Counted from the first letter of the stretch, positions 51,300 to 60,788 are shown. The stretch: 64,000 nucleotides of DNA from CATOSP01 sp965197545 (GCA_965197545.1 CBDANJ010000008.1:806001-870000); one strand, 5' to 3'. Numbers and translations are program-made. The notes: generated by a model from the sequence alone, not told the origin.

Positions 51300-51998
51300 T
51301 CAGTCCCTGATACCGTCTTCGGGTATCTGCACCAGTCTGTCTACGTAGATGCCCGGCACGTGAATTTTGTCCGGGTCAAGCTCTCCCACGGGTACGATAC
51401 CGTCCTCGACCTCTACGACAGTGGTCTTGGCGGCCATGGCCATGATGGGGTTGAAGTTGCGCTGGGTGAGGCGGAATTGGAGGTTGCCGAAAGTGTCGGC
51501 GCGCCAGGCCCGGATCAGCGCGTAGTCGGCGGGCAGCGGGTGTTCCAAGACGTAGGTGCGCCCGTTCATTTCCCGGTGTTCCTTGCCTTCGGCGAGCTCG
51601 GTGCCGACGCTGGTAGGCGTGTAGAACGCGCCGATACCGAATGCGGCGGCTCGGATACGTTCGGCCAGGGTGCCCTGGGGCACCAACTCGGCGTCGATCT
51701 CGTCATTGTTGTACATCGTGACGAAGGGTGTTGGCCTGGAAGGGTGAGTGGCGGCGGTGAAGGCGCAGATCATCTTCTTCATCCGTCCCGCTTCCACCAG
51801 GATGCCCACGTCCACCTGGTCTCCCATACCGCCGGCATTGTTGGAGATACCGGTCATTCCCTTCGCGCCCTGGCGGTGCAGCGCGGCCAGGAGGTTTCGG
51901 GGCAGGCCGACTCCACCGAATCCCGGCACCATGATGGTGACGCCGTCAGGCACGTCGGCCATGGCTTCGTCAAACGTCTTGAATACCTTGTTTTTCAT
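51300..51998 (-). CDS. 3-oxoacid CoA-transferase, subunit A
   Basis: 232 residues from ATG 51998 (GAGGAG nine bases upstream; frame open to 52028). VTIMVPGFGGVGLPRNLLAA is the CoA-binding glycine loop of alpha subunits; FYTPTSVGTELAEGKEHREM and EHPLPADYALIRAWRADTFG fit AtoD/ScoA. Acts as a heteromer with subunit B. Confidence 0.93.
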   Translation of the reverse strand: MKNKVFKTFDEAMADVPDGVTIMVPGFGGVGLPRNLLAALHRQGAKGMTGISNNAGGMGDQVDVGILVEAGRMKKMICAFTAATHPSRPTPFVTMYNNDEIDAELVPQGTLAERIRAAAFGIGAFYTPTSVGTELAEGKEHREMNGRTYVLEHPLPADYALIRAWRADTFGNLQFRLTQRNFNPIMAMAAKTTVVEVEDGIVPVGELDPDKIHVPGIYVDRLVQIPEDGIRD

Positions 51999-52079
51999 CA
52001 GCCGAATCTCCTCGGTCGGTTCTGGCATTACATACTACCGCAGACTCGCCGACGGTGCCATAGCCGCGCCGGCAGCGGG

Positions 52080-52442
52080 TCAGGTATGCCTTGCGCAACC
52101 AAATAGCCCGGTGCGGTGGTCGGCGATCCAGCGGTAAATCCGGGTTCCCAGGAAGAGGGACCCCGGTAGCCAAAGCAGAAGCGCCAAGGGCCTCAAGGCC
52201 GGAATCAGCAGGCTTAGTTTCCGGAAAGCGAAGAAACCCTCGAGCGCCTGGCCGTCGGGAGTTAGCAAATAGGCCGAGCGGCTCAGATCAGCCTCGCTGA
52301 GTCCAGCGCGGCGGGCATCTTTATCCAGCGTTGTCCGGAATTCCAAGGAACCGCTCCGGTCCATCGTTTCCAGACCCCGGATCAAGAGTCGGCAGAACCG
52401 GCAGTTGCCGTCGTAATAGAGTAGGTTCACTCCGGTTCCCAA
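52080..52442 (-). CDS. DCC-family (DUF393) thiol-disulfide-like protein
   Basis: 120 residues or slightly fewer; TTG 52442 and GTG 52430 are both possible starts. The DCC motif YYDGNCRFCR lies near the N-terminus, with LLTPDGQALEGFFAFRKLSL and one hydrophobic stretch (LRPLALLLWLPGSLFLG). DUF393 proteins have a thioredoxin-like CxxC of unknown role. 82 bases downstream of the NYN... gene's stop side on the same strand; no clear link to the CoA-transferase. Confidence 0.8.
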   Translation of the reverse strand: MGTGVNLLYYDGNCRFCRLLIRGLETMDRSGSLEFRTTLDKDARRAGLSEADLSRSAYLLTPDGQALEGFFAFRKLSLLIPALRPLALLLWLPGSLFLGTRIYRWIADHRTGLFGCARHT

Positions 52443-52474
52443 AGCTTGTATTCCGAGAGCAATGGTGAGGAAGC

Positions 52475-53050
52475 CTAACGGCGAACTGAATCAATCAGAC
52501 TCTGGGTCAATTGGATTCTCTCGTCCGCCTCTTGCCAGAGATCGGAATGCGGCCGGTCTCCGTGATATAAGCGGACCAGTACTCCCTCAGACTTGGCTGC
52601 TACAACTGCGGGAATAAAGTCACTATCCTCGGCCACGAGCACCGCCTCTTGAATGGCCTGCTTGGCGGCTAACTGGACCAAATCGACACCCAACAGAATG
52701 TCTACTCGCTTTTGCTCGAATATCGGCGCACCAGACTCGTTATTGTCGCGGTAAGCTAATCTACCAAGTCGGACCGTGTATCTACGGAGCCTCTCCAAGG
52801 CATCGAAAAACCGCCTCTGATTCGAATACCTATCGTTCTCTTGTGGAGTAGGAGGGTTACTTCGATATGATGGACAGTGATAGTAGTATGTCCTTAGGAT
52901 ATTCGACTCTGCCGCCAAAGAATCAGACAGTGCTTGGAAGTCAATCTGGGCGTTCTGAAATTCGGCTCGGAGGACGTTATCCAAATACGCCCCATCTATG
53001 AAGATGGCAACTCGATCTGCCGCGCTACCTCTGAAAAGGGGAAGCGGCAC
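52475..53050 (-). CDS. NYN-domain (LabA/PIN-like) ribonuclease-family protein
   Basis: 191 residues from GTG 53050; the ribosome site is weak. NYN domain: RVAIFIDGAYL (Asp19), EQKRVDILLGVDLVQLA and AVLVAEDSDFIPAV supply the acidic residues of a PIN-like metal site. Family members are RNases or RNA-binding regulators. 32 bases upstream of the DCC gene, so the two may be co-transcribed. Confidence 0.82.
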   Translation of the reverse strand: MPLPLFRGSAADRVAIFIDGAYLDNVLRAEFQNAQIDFQALSDSLAAESNILRTYYYHCPSYRSNPPTPQENDRYSNQRRFFDALERLRRYTVRLGRLAYRDNNESGAPIFEQKRVDILLGVDLVQLAAKQAIQEAVLVAEDSDFIPAVVAAKSEGVLVRLYHGDRPHSDLWQEADERIQLTQSLIDSVRR

Positions 53051-53283
53051 AGTTACAACCGTGCCGCTTTAACGACGGATACTAACCTGACGTGCGCCGA
53101 AGGCGGATGCCAAGGCGAATAACACAGGTATTGTATCAACTGCATTACAGTTTATCAATCCATTAAGAGGCGGCAATTCGCCAACCGTAGTAGTGTCCTG
53201 ACCTGGATGTCAGACAGGACCGCCCCTTGACAACCCGCGCAAATAAACCAAGAATCCTAGTACTCTACTATTGGAGGGCTACC

Positions 53284-54342
53284 ATGGCATCGCAGAACCA
53301 TCAGACTTATGTGTACATCGGCCTGGCCGGCGAGGGAGATAACATCGGTACCGGCGGCCTGGTGCGCTGGGCGGACGGCGACGAAGAATGGCACACCATC
53401 AACAACGGGCTGCCCGAGAATCCCCAGATCAGGGCGCTTGCAGTCCACCCGGACAACCCGGAGACGATCTTCGCGGGCACCAACCTGGGTGTCTATCGCA
53501 GCGACGACCGGGGAGACCACTGGGAAGCCCTCGAAAAGCCCCGTCCAGAGATGGATGTTTGGTCCCTATCTTTCCATCCTCAGAACCCGGAGATCATGTA
53601 CGCGGGCTACGAACCGTGCGCCATCTACCGCTCTGAGAACGGTGGAGAGTCTTGGCAGGAGATGGACACAACCGGCGTCGTGTATCCCCACATCACCACC
53701 TACATGCCGCCACTGGGCAAACGTGTGATTGGAATCGCGTCCGATCCGTCAAACCCCGACGATATTTACGGGGCCATCGAGGTCGGCGGGCTGATTGGAA
53801 GCAGGGACGGAGGCGATAGCTGGACTTCCCTGATCGACGGGCCTTTCGTCCGCAATAACACCCTGGACCTCCACGGTGTGCAGGTCAGCGCCGCCGCACC
53901 CGGCACCGTGCACATCATCACTCAGATCGCGATGTTCCGCAGCCGGGACCGGGGCGGCCACTGGGAGCACGTGCAATTTGACGATATGTTCCCCGGAGGC
54001 TCTTACTGCCGCGGCCTGCTGGTAGCGCCCCACGACCCCAAGACTATCTACCTGGCAGCCGGGGCCGGCGGAGGGGGTGCTCCCGCCGGTACGCAGGATG
54101 CCGGGGCCCTGTTCAAGAGCACCGACGTTGGTGAAACTTTTGAAAAGATGGACCTGGGTGAGACCGCACCTAGCCGGATGTTCGAGACGGCCATCGACCG
54201 GGCCGTGCCTTCGAATATGTACTGCTGCACCTATTATGGGCAGGTCTACGCCAGCAACGACGGCGGGACTAGCTGGAGCAGGCAGCAGGTCCCGGGTGAG
54301 ATGGACCGGAGCCGGCACGTTTATCCGATGGTCTGCGGCTAG
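53284..54342 (+). CDS. BNR-repeat beta-propeller protein (sortilin/sialidase-like)
   Basis: 352 residues from ATG 53284 (GGAGG seven bases upstream). Six Asp-box/BNR motifs occur in order: YRSDDRGDHW, YRSENGGESW, SRDGGDSW, FRSRDRGGHW, KSTDVGETF and ASNDGGTSW. These fold as a propeller. No catalytic sialidase Arg triad is evident and there is no signal peptide, so glycosidase activity is not supported. Common in Chloroflexota with unknown role. Confidence 0.82.
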   Translation: MASQNHQTYVYIGLAGEGDNIGTGGLVRWADGDEEWHTINNGLPENPQIRALAVHPDNPETIFAGTNLGVYRSDDRGDHWEALEKPRPEMDVWSLSFHPQNPEIMYAGYEPCAIYRSENGGESWQEMDTTGVVYPHITTYMPPLGKRVIGIASDPSNPDDIYGAIEVGGLIGSRDGGDSWTSLIDGPFVRNNTLDLHGVQVSAAAPGTVHIITQIAMFRSRDRGGHWEHVQFDDMFPGGSYCRGLLVAPHDPKTIYLAAGAGGGGAPAGTQDAGALFKSTDVGETFEKMDLGETAPSRMFETAIDRAVPSNMYCCTYYGQVYASNDGGTSWSRQQVPGEMDRSRHVYPMVCG

Positions 54343-54428
54343 GGTTTTCCCGCTTGCCCTGGTTTCAAGTGTTTCGGTTTACATTTATCAACGGACATAA
54401 CCAGCTAACGTAACCAGCGGACTAATAT

Positions 54429-54464
54429 GAGTAGCGTTCCGTTCCCCCGAGCGGAACGCTACTC
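54429..54464. terminator. strong hairpin after BNR gene
   Basis: Perfect 13-bp arms GAGTAGCGTTCCG / CGGAACGCTACTC with a 10-nt loop. No T-tract in either direction, so the terminator assignment is tentative. Confidence 0.5.
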
Positions 54465-54512
54465 CGGCGATTTATGACCGGTTCATAGTCCCTGGAAGTA
54501 AGGGGTCTCACG

Positions 54513-55127
54513 ATGACGTTGGAAAAGGCCACATTTGGCGTAACCGAGAGCTCCTTGGAGCTTATGGCTCTGGAACTGAGCGAGTTCCCTTCGCAACTCA
54601 GCGGGTTGCACCTGATACGCGAGGGAGAATTGAGCAACGAGGCCATGGCGGAGCACGGCTTCCCCGGCAACACTCCCGAGAGGATGCGGAGCGCCGGTAG
54701 AGTGTCCGGTCACACCAGGGAGTTCGGGGAGACGTCATCCGAAGCGGCCTACGACGGCTTTGACTTCGTGGCCGCCACGGTGGCCCATCTATTTGACAAT
54801 CCAACCAGCGTGTCGTCCTGGATGACCGATGTGTTTATCAAGGATTTCGAAGCCAACGTGGGCGAGAGCGTAAGCTCCGGTCAGCAGCTAATTTCGGTGG
54901 ACCGCCTTCAGCCCGAGGGCTTCTTCGATGAAGCGGTGGCCCTGAAAGTGCTCCAAGGGGGGCCTGCCGGTCTTATGTCGTCAACAGTCATCGACTTCAG
55001 GGTGGGGCGGATCCTTGGGGTGGCATTCATAGGGACCGTCGGAGACCACCAGCGTCTGGACCTGACCACCGAGCTAGGCTTAGCCTTTGAGAAGCGCATC
55101 GTCAGCGTCGTGCTTGGCGGCCAATAG
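54513..55127 (+). CDS. hypothetical protein
   Basis: 204 residues, AAGGGG upstream. Not recognised. Soluble, acidic N-terminal half (SLELMALELSEFPSQL), then a beta-rich end (STVIDFRVGRILGVAFIGTV, RIVSVVLGGQ). No signal peptide or cysteine motif. Isolated between a hairpin and the MNT/HEPN pair. Confidence 0.5.
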   Translation: MTLEKATFGVTESSLELMALELSEFPSQLSGLHLIREGELSNEAMAEHGFPGNTPERMRSAGRVSGHTREFGETSSEAAYDGFDFVAATVAHLFDNPTSVSSWMTDVFIKDFEANVGESVSSGQQLISVDRLQPEGFFDEAVALKVLQGGPAGLMSSTVIDFRVGRILGVAFIGTVGDHQRLDLTTELGLAFEKRIVSVVLGGQ

Positions 55128-55200
55128 TCTTTTATCGGGCAGGCCAAAGAGGTGGGCCGTCTCATCCATGCGTGACGCCCTATCCCCGTTATCCCTCTCT

Positions 55201-55515
55201 TTACGGGTCCTCACCCCTCTTATAGATCCTGATCCCGTCAGCATCGATATGGCCCTTCAAAGGCGCGTGGTTGATGTGCTCGTATGCCTGGACGTCGCAC
55301 TCCTGCAGGATGTTCGTGTCCTCCAGGTCCAAAGCCAGCCGTCCGAGCCGGTGAGGGTCGATGATTCCACGGGTCGCGAGGTCGATGTCCGAGCGTGGAG
55401 TTGCGTTGCCCGTTGCCCGTGACCCGTAGAGCATGACTTCCGTCAACTCGGGATAGCAGGCGAACACCGCCTGTAACGCCGCCATGACCTCCGATGAGAT
55501 ATCAGGTCCCTTCAT
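55201..55515 (-). CDS. MNT-type nucleotidyltransferase (antitoxin of HEPN/MNT pair)
   Basis: 104 residues. Polymerase-beta-type core VMLYGSRATGNATPRSDIDLA with Gly-Ser and the two metal-binding Asp residues (SDIDL). Minimal nucleotidyltransferases of this kind neutralise HEPN toxins by AMPylation (type VII systems). It starts 14 bases inside the upstream HEPN gene, so the pair is coupled. Confidence 0.88.
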   Translation of the reverse strand: MKGPDISSEVMAALQAVFACYPELTEVMLYGSRATGNATPRSDIDLATRGIIDPHRLGRLALDLEDTNILQECDVQAYEHINHAPLKGHIDADGIRIYKRGEDP

Positions 55516-55942
55516 TGTTCAATGGACCCTGTTCAACCGTCTCTTCGAGCAACCGCAAATACAGGTCGTTTAATAGTGACAAATACCGGTCGTGAATATT
55601 TGTCACTATGGCCTCAAACCTGGCGGCATCGTAAGTGTGCGACATCAAGTTGCGGTCGGTAAGCATGTCGAGCCAAGTCTCGCCGTTCTGAATCAGCCCC
55701 GACTGATGCGCTTGCCTGATAACGCTTCTTGGCGTCACGGACCTAAAAGCGATTCCATCGTATTCCAGGCGGTCCTTGAGAGTGTTCCAAGCCAGCTCGA
55801 AAGTGTATTCGAAGCGCTGAATTACCCCTTCCCGTTCCAGTTCGTTCAGGGGACCGACGCCGGACTCCAGGGCGCTCCTCAGCAATGTGAATGCGCGTGA
55901 GAAGTTGCTGAACCTGTATGTCCATCTCGGTTGGTGGGTCAT
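55502..55942 (-). CDS. HEPN protein, HI0074 family (toxin of HEPN/MNT pair)
   Basis: 146 residues from ATG 55942; the longer frame to 56086 overlaps the dehydrogenase and has an Arg/Pro-rich N-terminus that looks untranslated. FSRAFTLLRSALES, QRFEYTFELAWNTLKDRLEY and SVIRQAHQSGLI are HI0074 signatures; TDRNLMSHTYD gives the R-x4-H motif of HEPN RNases. Complete toxin-antitoxin locus with the MNT gene. Confidence 0.88.
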   Translation of the reverse strand: MTHQPRWTYRFSNFSRAFTLLRSALESGVGPLNELEREGVIQRFEYTFELAWNTLKDRLEYDGIAFRSVTPRSVIRQAHQSGLIQNGETWLDMLTDRNLMSHTYDAARFEAIVTNIHDRYLSLLNDLYLRLLEETVEQGPLNNEGT

Positions 55943-55986
55943 CTGACCGTTCGTCTGCTGCGGAACTCGGTCCAACCTTGGACTGG

Positions 55987-57060
55987 TTACCCTTGCCCCA
56001 ACAGCCGCACCACCTCGTCCCCCACTTGGGTCGTGGTCGCGCTGCCTCCCAGGTCCGGGGTGAGGACGGCGCGGTCGTTCAGGCAACGGGAAACGGCCTG
56101 GTCTACGCGGCGCGCTTCTTCCTGGCGGCCCAGATGGTCCAGCATCATGGCTACGGCTGAGATGGTGGCTAGCGGGTTGGCGATGCCCTTGCCCGTAATG
56201 TCGAAGGCCGCGCCATGCACCGGCTCGAACATGGATGGGTACTCGCGCTCGGGATTAATGTTTGCACTGGGCGCCAGCCCCATACTTCCGGTTACCACAG
56301 CCGCGATGTCGGATAGGATGTCGGCGAACAGGTTGGACGCCACCATCACGTCGAAGTCTTCAGGCCAGCGGACCAGGTCCATGCAGGCCCGGTCCACCAA
56401 CAGCGACTCGGTCTGAATCTGGGGGAACTCGGCGGCCACCTCCTGGAACACTTCGTCCCAGAAGACCATCCCGAAAGCCTGGGCGTTGGACTTGGTGACC
56501 GACGTCACCTTCTTTTTGCCGTCGCGCTGGTCGCAGTACTCGAAAGCGGCGCGGATGATCCGCTCGGTGCCCCTACGGGTGAAAATGTTGCTCTGCACCA
56601 CTGTTTCGTACCCCGTGCCTGGATACAAGCGGCCGCCTACCGGAGCGTACTCTCCCTCTGTGTTCTCCCGGAAAATCACCAGGTCTATTTCGCCGGCCTC
56701 CTTGCCCGCCAAGGGTGACGTTACGCCGGGATGCAGGTACGAAGGGCGGATGCACACTCCCTGGTCGAAGGCGCGGCGCATCGGGAGCAGCAGTCCATTG
56801 AGGGTAATGTGGTCCGGGATCTGCGGGTCGCCGACCGCGCCGAACAGGATGGCGTCGTAGGCCTGGAGTTGTTCCAGCCCGTCCTCCGGCATCAGCCTGC
56901 CGGTCTCGCGATAGTAGTCGGAACCCCAGGGAAACTCGGTGTAGTCGAAGGTCAGGTCCGCCGATCCCTGGACCACCGCTTCGATGGTCTTTCTACCCTC
57001 GGCTATGACTTCCGGTCCAACGCCGTCTCCAGGGATAACCGCTAATTTGTAATCGGCCAT
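55987..57060 (-). CDS. tartrate/D-malate-type decarboxylating dehydrogenase
   Basis: 357 residues. Isocitrate/isopropylmalate dehydrogenase fold: KLAVIPGDGVGPEVIAEG, FGAVGDPQIPDHITLNGLLL, LVIFRENTEGEYAPVGG, SNLFADILSDIAAVVTGSMG, FEPVHGAA. The WGSDYYRETGRLMPEDGLEQ segment is that of TtuC/DmlA rather than LeuB. NAD-dependent oxidation and decarboxylation of a 2-hydroxy acid is expected. 33 bases downstream of pduX. Confidence 0.85.
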   Translation of the reverse strand: MADYKLAVIPGDGVGPEVIAEGRKTIEAVVQGSADLTFDYTEFPWGSDYYRETGRLMPEDGLEQLQAYDAILFGAVGDPQIPDHITLNGLLLPMRRAFDQGVCIRPSYLHPGVTSPLAGKEAGEIDLVIFRENTEGEYAPVGGRLYPGTGYETVVQSNIFTRRGTERIIRAAFEYCDQRDGKKKVTSVTKSNAQAFGMVFWDEVFQEVAAEFPQIQTESLLVDRACMDLVRWPEDFDVMVASNLFADILSDIAAVVTGSMGLAPSANINPEREYPSMFEPVHGAAFDITGKGIANPLATISAVAMMLDHLGRQEEARRVDQAVSRCLNDRAVLTPDLGGSATTTQVGDEVVRLLGQG

Positions 57061-57092
57061 AGCTTCAACTCCATTTTGTCAGTGGGCAGTGG

Positions 57093-58043
57093 TCAATTAG
57101 GGGCCTTTCGATTTGAGGCGCTTGCGCCGTGATGGGAGAGCGGATTCGCTTCCACGGGCTGCACACCGCCGCCCAACAGGCGAAAATGGTAGACCATTTC
57201 GGCATCGGGAAAGGTCTCCCGCGCCCGACGCCACGCGGACTTGCCTTTCCGGGGCCGGGCATCGAGCAGCACTCCGATGATGGTCCCGCTGTGGCCCACG
57301 TTGACGCCAACCGCGCCGATTGACTCGGCGAAGTTCGCAACCGCGGGTAGCATGAGTTTGGGCAGAACATTTTGTCCCGCCCAGGCGCTGATGGTTGCCC
57401 CTTTGCCGACCAACGACGGGTCGCCCTGCTCCACGCCTGCCCGGACCTTTTCCAGGGCATCAGTGGTCTGCGGCTCAATGGAGCGCCAAAGGGGGCCCCG
57501 GTCGACCTTGTTGAACTCCAGGGTGTCAACCGCACCTCCGAAGTCGATGGCTACGATCTCCATTGGCGGCGGCGGGCCCAGGCTATCCTTGATCCTGCCT
57601 TCGCGGTGGTCGAATATGGCCAGTCCAGGCACCATCACGCCGTCCGTGGGCTCTACCCCCAGGGCGATGTCGGCAATAGTGCCCTGGTCCAATTCCACTC
57701 CAAGCGCTAGTCCAGTTGCGGCGATGGCGGCTGACAAGTCCGCGCTGCTGCTGCCCATTCCCTTGCTACGGGGAATGGGGTTGCCCACGGTGACGCGGGC
57801 CGCCAGACCGCTTCGCCCCAGTTGTTCCAACGTGCGAGCTACGGCGGCGGCGGTCTTGGCGCAGTCCTCCGGCGCGTCGACCCGGGGTGTGTCCTTAAAA
57901 AGTTCCACCGTCACCCTGGAGAAGTAGTCTATGGGACACGTGACCAGGTAGTACACGCCGTCCAGCATCCCCTGCACCAGTTCTCCGCAGACTCCAGGAG
58001 CCCTTACGGTGGCGCTGCCCAGCGGTCGAGGTTCGCTAGACAC
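57093..58043 (-). CDS. pduX: GHMP kinase, probable L-threonine kinase (PduX)
   Basis: 316 residues from GTG 58043. Opens VRAPGVCGELVQG and TCPIDYFSRVTVEL, like PduX; GHMP ATP loop PRSKGMGSSSADLSAA; C-terminal VNVGHSGTIIGVLLD. PduX makes O-phospho-L-threonine for the aminopropanol linker of cobalamin. It overlaps cobU by 8 bases, which supports the corrin role over other GHMP kinases. Confidence 0.85.
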   Translation of the reverse strand: MSSEPRPLGSATVRAPGVCGELVQGMLDGVYYLVTCPIDYFSRVTVELFKDTPRVDAPEDCAKTAAAVARTLEQLGRSGLAARVTVGNPIPRSKGMGSSSADLSAAIAATGLALGVELDQGTIADIALGVEPTDGVMVPGLAIFDHREGRIKDSLGPPPPMEIVAIDFGGAVDTLEFNKVDRGPLWRSIEPQTTDALEKVRAGVEQGDPSLVGKGATISAWAGQNVLPKLMLPAVANFAESIGAVGVNVGHSGTIIGVLLDARPRKGKSAWRRARETFPDAEMVYHFRLLGGGVQPVEANPLSHHGASASNRKAPN

Positions 58044-58590
58044 CCTTCACTCCCAGCGGGATTCCGGCCACCACCATGTACACCTGGTCGGCTGCGGCTG
58101 CGACTTGCTGGTTCACCAAACCCAAAAGGTCCTGGAACCGGCGGCCGAGGGCATTGGCCGACACCAGGGACAGGCCAACTTCAGAGCTAACAATAATGCT
58201 GGAGACGGACGCTTGGCGCAGCGCGTCGAGGGTTTCTTTCAGACATGCCAGCGTCCTGGACTCGACTTCGGCCTTGGGCGCGGTCTCCCGCTCGTACAGC
58301 ATGTTCCCAACCCAGACATCCAGGCTGTCTAGGAGCACTGTTTCGGGGGCGTCAGGTCCGGCCAAGGACTCGTGGAGCCGCCCGGCAAGGCGCAGGGGCT
58401 CCTCTAGTGTGGTCCAGTCCTTTGGGCGGGACTCCCTGTGCCTGCGAATCCGCTCCTCCATTTCGGGGTCGGTGGCCACTCCGGTCGCAACGTACAGGAC
58501 CGGGCCCGCCGAATCCCTAACCAGCCCTTCAGCGAAGCCGCTCTTTCCGGAGCGGACGCCTCCAAGCACCAGGCACATTTTCCCGGACAT
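58036..58590 (-). CDS. cobU: adenosylcobinamide kinase/phosphate guanylyltransferase
   Basis: 184 residues. P-loop LVLGGVRSGKSGFAE, YVATGVATDPEMEERIRRHR, and DSLDVWVGNML are CobU/CobP signatures; IIVSSEVGLSLVSANALGRRF completes the fold. Activates cobinamide for nucleotide-loop assembly. ATG shares one base with the cobQ stop. Confidence 0.94.
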   Translation of the reverse strand: MSGKMCLVLGGVRSGKSGFAEGLVRDSAGPVLYVATGVATDPEMEERIRRHRESRPKDWTTLEEPLRLAGRLHESLAGPDAPETVLLDSLDVWVGNMLYERETAPKAEVESRTLACLKETLDALRQASVSSIIVSSEVGLSLVSANALGRRFQDLLGLVNQQVAAAADQVYMVVAGIPLGVKGV

Positions 58591-60143
58591 CAGTGGGCGG
58601 AGCCGACGCTATCGAAGTCCCGCACCAGGCCGGTCATTTCGTAGACCAAGTCTATGTCCAGGCTGGAACGCACCCAGTCCGCCAGCTTGTCGTATTCCTG
58701 GTCCAGACCGTCCAAGGCTGCACCGGAGGGAAGGTGGACTCCCTTGCGCCGGGCCAAGGCTTGCAACATTGTGCGCCTGAACTCTCCGTTGTGGAACAGA
58801 CCGTGGATGTAGGTCCCCATTACCCAGCCCGAGGCGTCGAGGCAGCCATCGCTGTTATTATCGCTGGATACCGGCATGTCGGCCCGGTCCTGAATGTGGA
58901 ATGGCGCCGCCGTCCCGCTGCCGGTGGTCCTGCCCATGTGTATCTCGTAACCCTGCACCGGCAGGCCGGCCGCGCCATGAAGCAGGCCACGGTCCAAATC
59001 CACTGTACCCCTGATCCGGTGGGTCTCCTTCGATCCGGCGAAAACAGTGGCCATCGGCAAGAGTCCCAGCCCGGCCATCTCAGTCTGGGAAGACTCGATG
59101 TGGTCAGGGTCCTGAAGTTGAGTGCCTAGCATCTGATACCCGCCGCAAATGCCGACCAGCCCGGCTCCGCGCCGACGGGCCTCTTGGACCGAGGATGTTA
59201 GCCCCCGGCTTTCCATCCAGGCGAGGTCGGGGATCGTGGTCTTGGTGCCGGGCAGTATCACCAGGTCGGGGTCCCCGAATTGATCGGAGGAAGTGACGTA
59301 TCGCAGTGAAACCCCGTCTTCCCAGGCCAGAGGGTCGAAGTCGTCGAAGTTGGAAATGCGGGGAAGCTGAATGACCGCCACGTCCAGCACGGCGCCGCCC
59401 CTGGCACGTTCGGGCAAGTCGAGGGCGACCGAGTCCTCCTCGGGGATGTGAATGTCCCTGAAGTGGTTCACCACTCCCACGACGGGTTTGCCGGTCCGAT
59501 GCTCCAACCAGGTGAGGCCGTCGGTCAAAAGCGCGATGTCCCCGCGGAACTTGTTGATCACGAGTCCCCGGACCGCATTGCGTTCCTCTGGCTCCAATAG
59601 TTCCAACGTTCCAACCATCGCCGCGAAGACGCCGCCCCGGTCTATGTCGCCGCATAGCAGCACCGGAGCACCGGCGTACATGGCCACCCGCATATTGACG
59701 ATCTCGGTGGCCTTCAGGTTGATTTCGGCGGGGCTCCCGGCCCCCTCGATGACGACAACGTCGAACTGCTCTCTAAGGGAATCCAAAGAGGTCCTAACCG
59801 ACTCCCAAAGCTCGGACTTCATCGCGTAGTAGTCCATAGCGCGGGCGGAAAGCCAGGGCCTGCCCAGCCGCACTACCTGGGACCGCTGGTCGGCTTCCGG
59901 CTTCAGCAAGATGGGGTTCATCTCCACCTGGGGTTCGACTCCCGCCGCCTGGGCTTGGACGGCCTGGGCGCGGCCAATCTCTCCACCGTCGGGAGTTACG
60001 AAGGAGTTGTTGGACATGTTCTGAGCTTTGAAAGGCGCAACGCGGAAACCGTCCTGCCGGAATATCCGGCAAAGGGCCGAGACCAGCACACTCTTGCCAA
60101 CGTGAGACGCTGTCCCCTGGACCATCAAGACCTTTCCTGTCAT
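58590..60143 (-). CDS. cobQ: cobyric acid synthase
   Basis: 517 residues, GAGGGAGCT before ATG. N-terminal dethiobiotin-synthetase-like ATP loop VQGTASHVGKSVL, NMSNNSFVT, and IEGAGSPAEINL; C-terminal glutaminase domain with the nucleophile Cys in GICGGYQML and His in THIHGLFHN. Amidates adenosylcobyrinic acid a,c-diamide at four positions. Full length. Confidence 0.95.
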   Translation of the reverse strand: MTGKVLMVQGTASHVGKSVLVSALCRIFRQDGFRVAPFKAQNMSNNSFVTPDGGEIGRAQAVQAQAAGVEPQVEMNPILLKPEADQRSQVVRLGRPWLSARAMDYYAMKSELWESVRTSLDSLREQFDVVVIEGAGSPAEINLKATEIVNMRVAMYAGAPVLLCGDIDRGGVFAAMVGTLELLEPEERNAVRGLVINKFRGDIALLTDGLTWLEHRTGKPVVGVVNHFRDIHIPEEDSVALDLPERARGGAVLDVAVIQLPRISNFDDFDPLAWEDGVSLRYVTSSDQFGDPDLVILPGTKTTIPDLAWMESRGLTSSVQEARRRGAGLVGICGGYQMLGTQLQDPDHIESSQTEMAGLGLLPMATVFAGSKETHRIRGTVDLDRGLLHGAAGLPVQGYEIHMGRTTGSGTAAPFHIQDRADMPVSSDNNSDGCLDASGWVMGTYIHGLFHNGEFRRTMLQALARRKGVHLPSGAALDGLDQEYDKLADWVRSSLDIDLVYEMTGLVRDFDSVGSAH

Positions 60144-60164
60144 AGCTCCCTCGACGTCCTGGCC

Positions 60165-60788
60165 TTAAATATGTGGTCCCAGATGGTTTAGATGAGATGT
60201 GTCGTTGTACAGGAGCATGACTGTGTTGTTGGGGTATGTGTCGAAGACCGACAGGGAGCAGTTACCCATGACGAAGCTCCAAGTTGACTCCGCCGGGAGG
60301 GCCATCAAAGCGATAATCGCCGCCCTGAGCGACCCGCCGTGACCAACGACTAAGGTGGTCTCGTTGGCGTGCTTCGTTCGGATGCCGTCCATAACCGGGG
60401 TCATGCGGCGAAGGGTCTCCCTGGGTGACTCCCCGTCGGTGGGTGCGAAATCCAGGTCGTTCACGACAGATGCGGCAAACAATTCCGGGAAGCGGACCTG
60501 CCGCTCTGCCATGGTCAGCCCTTCGAATACTCCGTAGAAACGTTCTCTCAGTTCCGGGGTGGTCTGAAGCGGCACGTTGTGGCTTTCCAGGATGACTTTC
60601 GCCGTGTCCTGGCAGCGGACCAAATCGCTGGAGTAGGCCGCATCGATAGGTACCCTGGCCAACCGGTCGGCGATCATTGACGCCTGTTGCTTGCCCTTTT
60701 CCGAGAGTCCGACGTCGCTGTGTCCCTGGATACGCCCTTCAGCGTTCCACGGGGTCTCCCCGTGTCTGACGAGTAAGAGTCTTCCCAT
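60165..60788 (-). CDS. cobC: histidine phosphatase, probable alpha-ribazole phosphatase
   Basis: 207 residues. Phosphohistidine motif LLLVRHGETPWNAEGRIQG, then YSSDLVRCQDTA, the acid in ERFYGVFEGLT, and VVGHGGSLRAAI with the second His. The family includes phosphoglycerate mutases; the position just upstream of cobQ makes alpha-ribazole-5'-phosphate dephosphorylation likely. Confidence 0.8.
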   Translation of the reverse strand: MGRLLLVRHGETPWNAEGRIQGHSDVGLSEKGKQQASMIADRLARVPIDAAYSSDLVRCQDTAKVILESHNVPLQTTPELRERFYGVFEGLTMAERQVRFPELFAASVVNDLDFAPTDGESPRETLRRMTPVMDGIRTKHANETTLVVGHGGSLRAAIIALMALPAESTWSFVMGNCSLSVFDTYPNNTVMLLYNDTSHLNHLGPHI

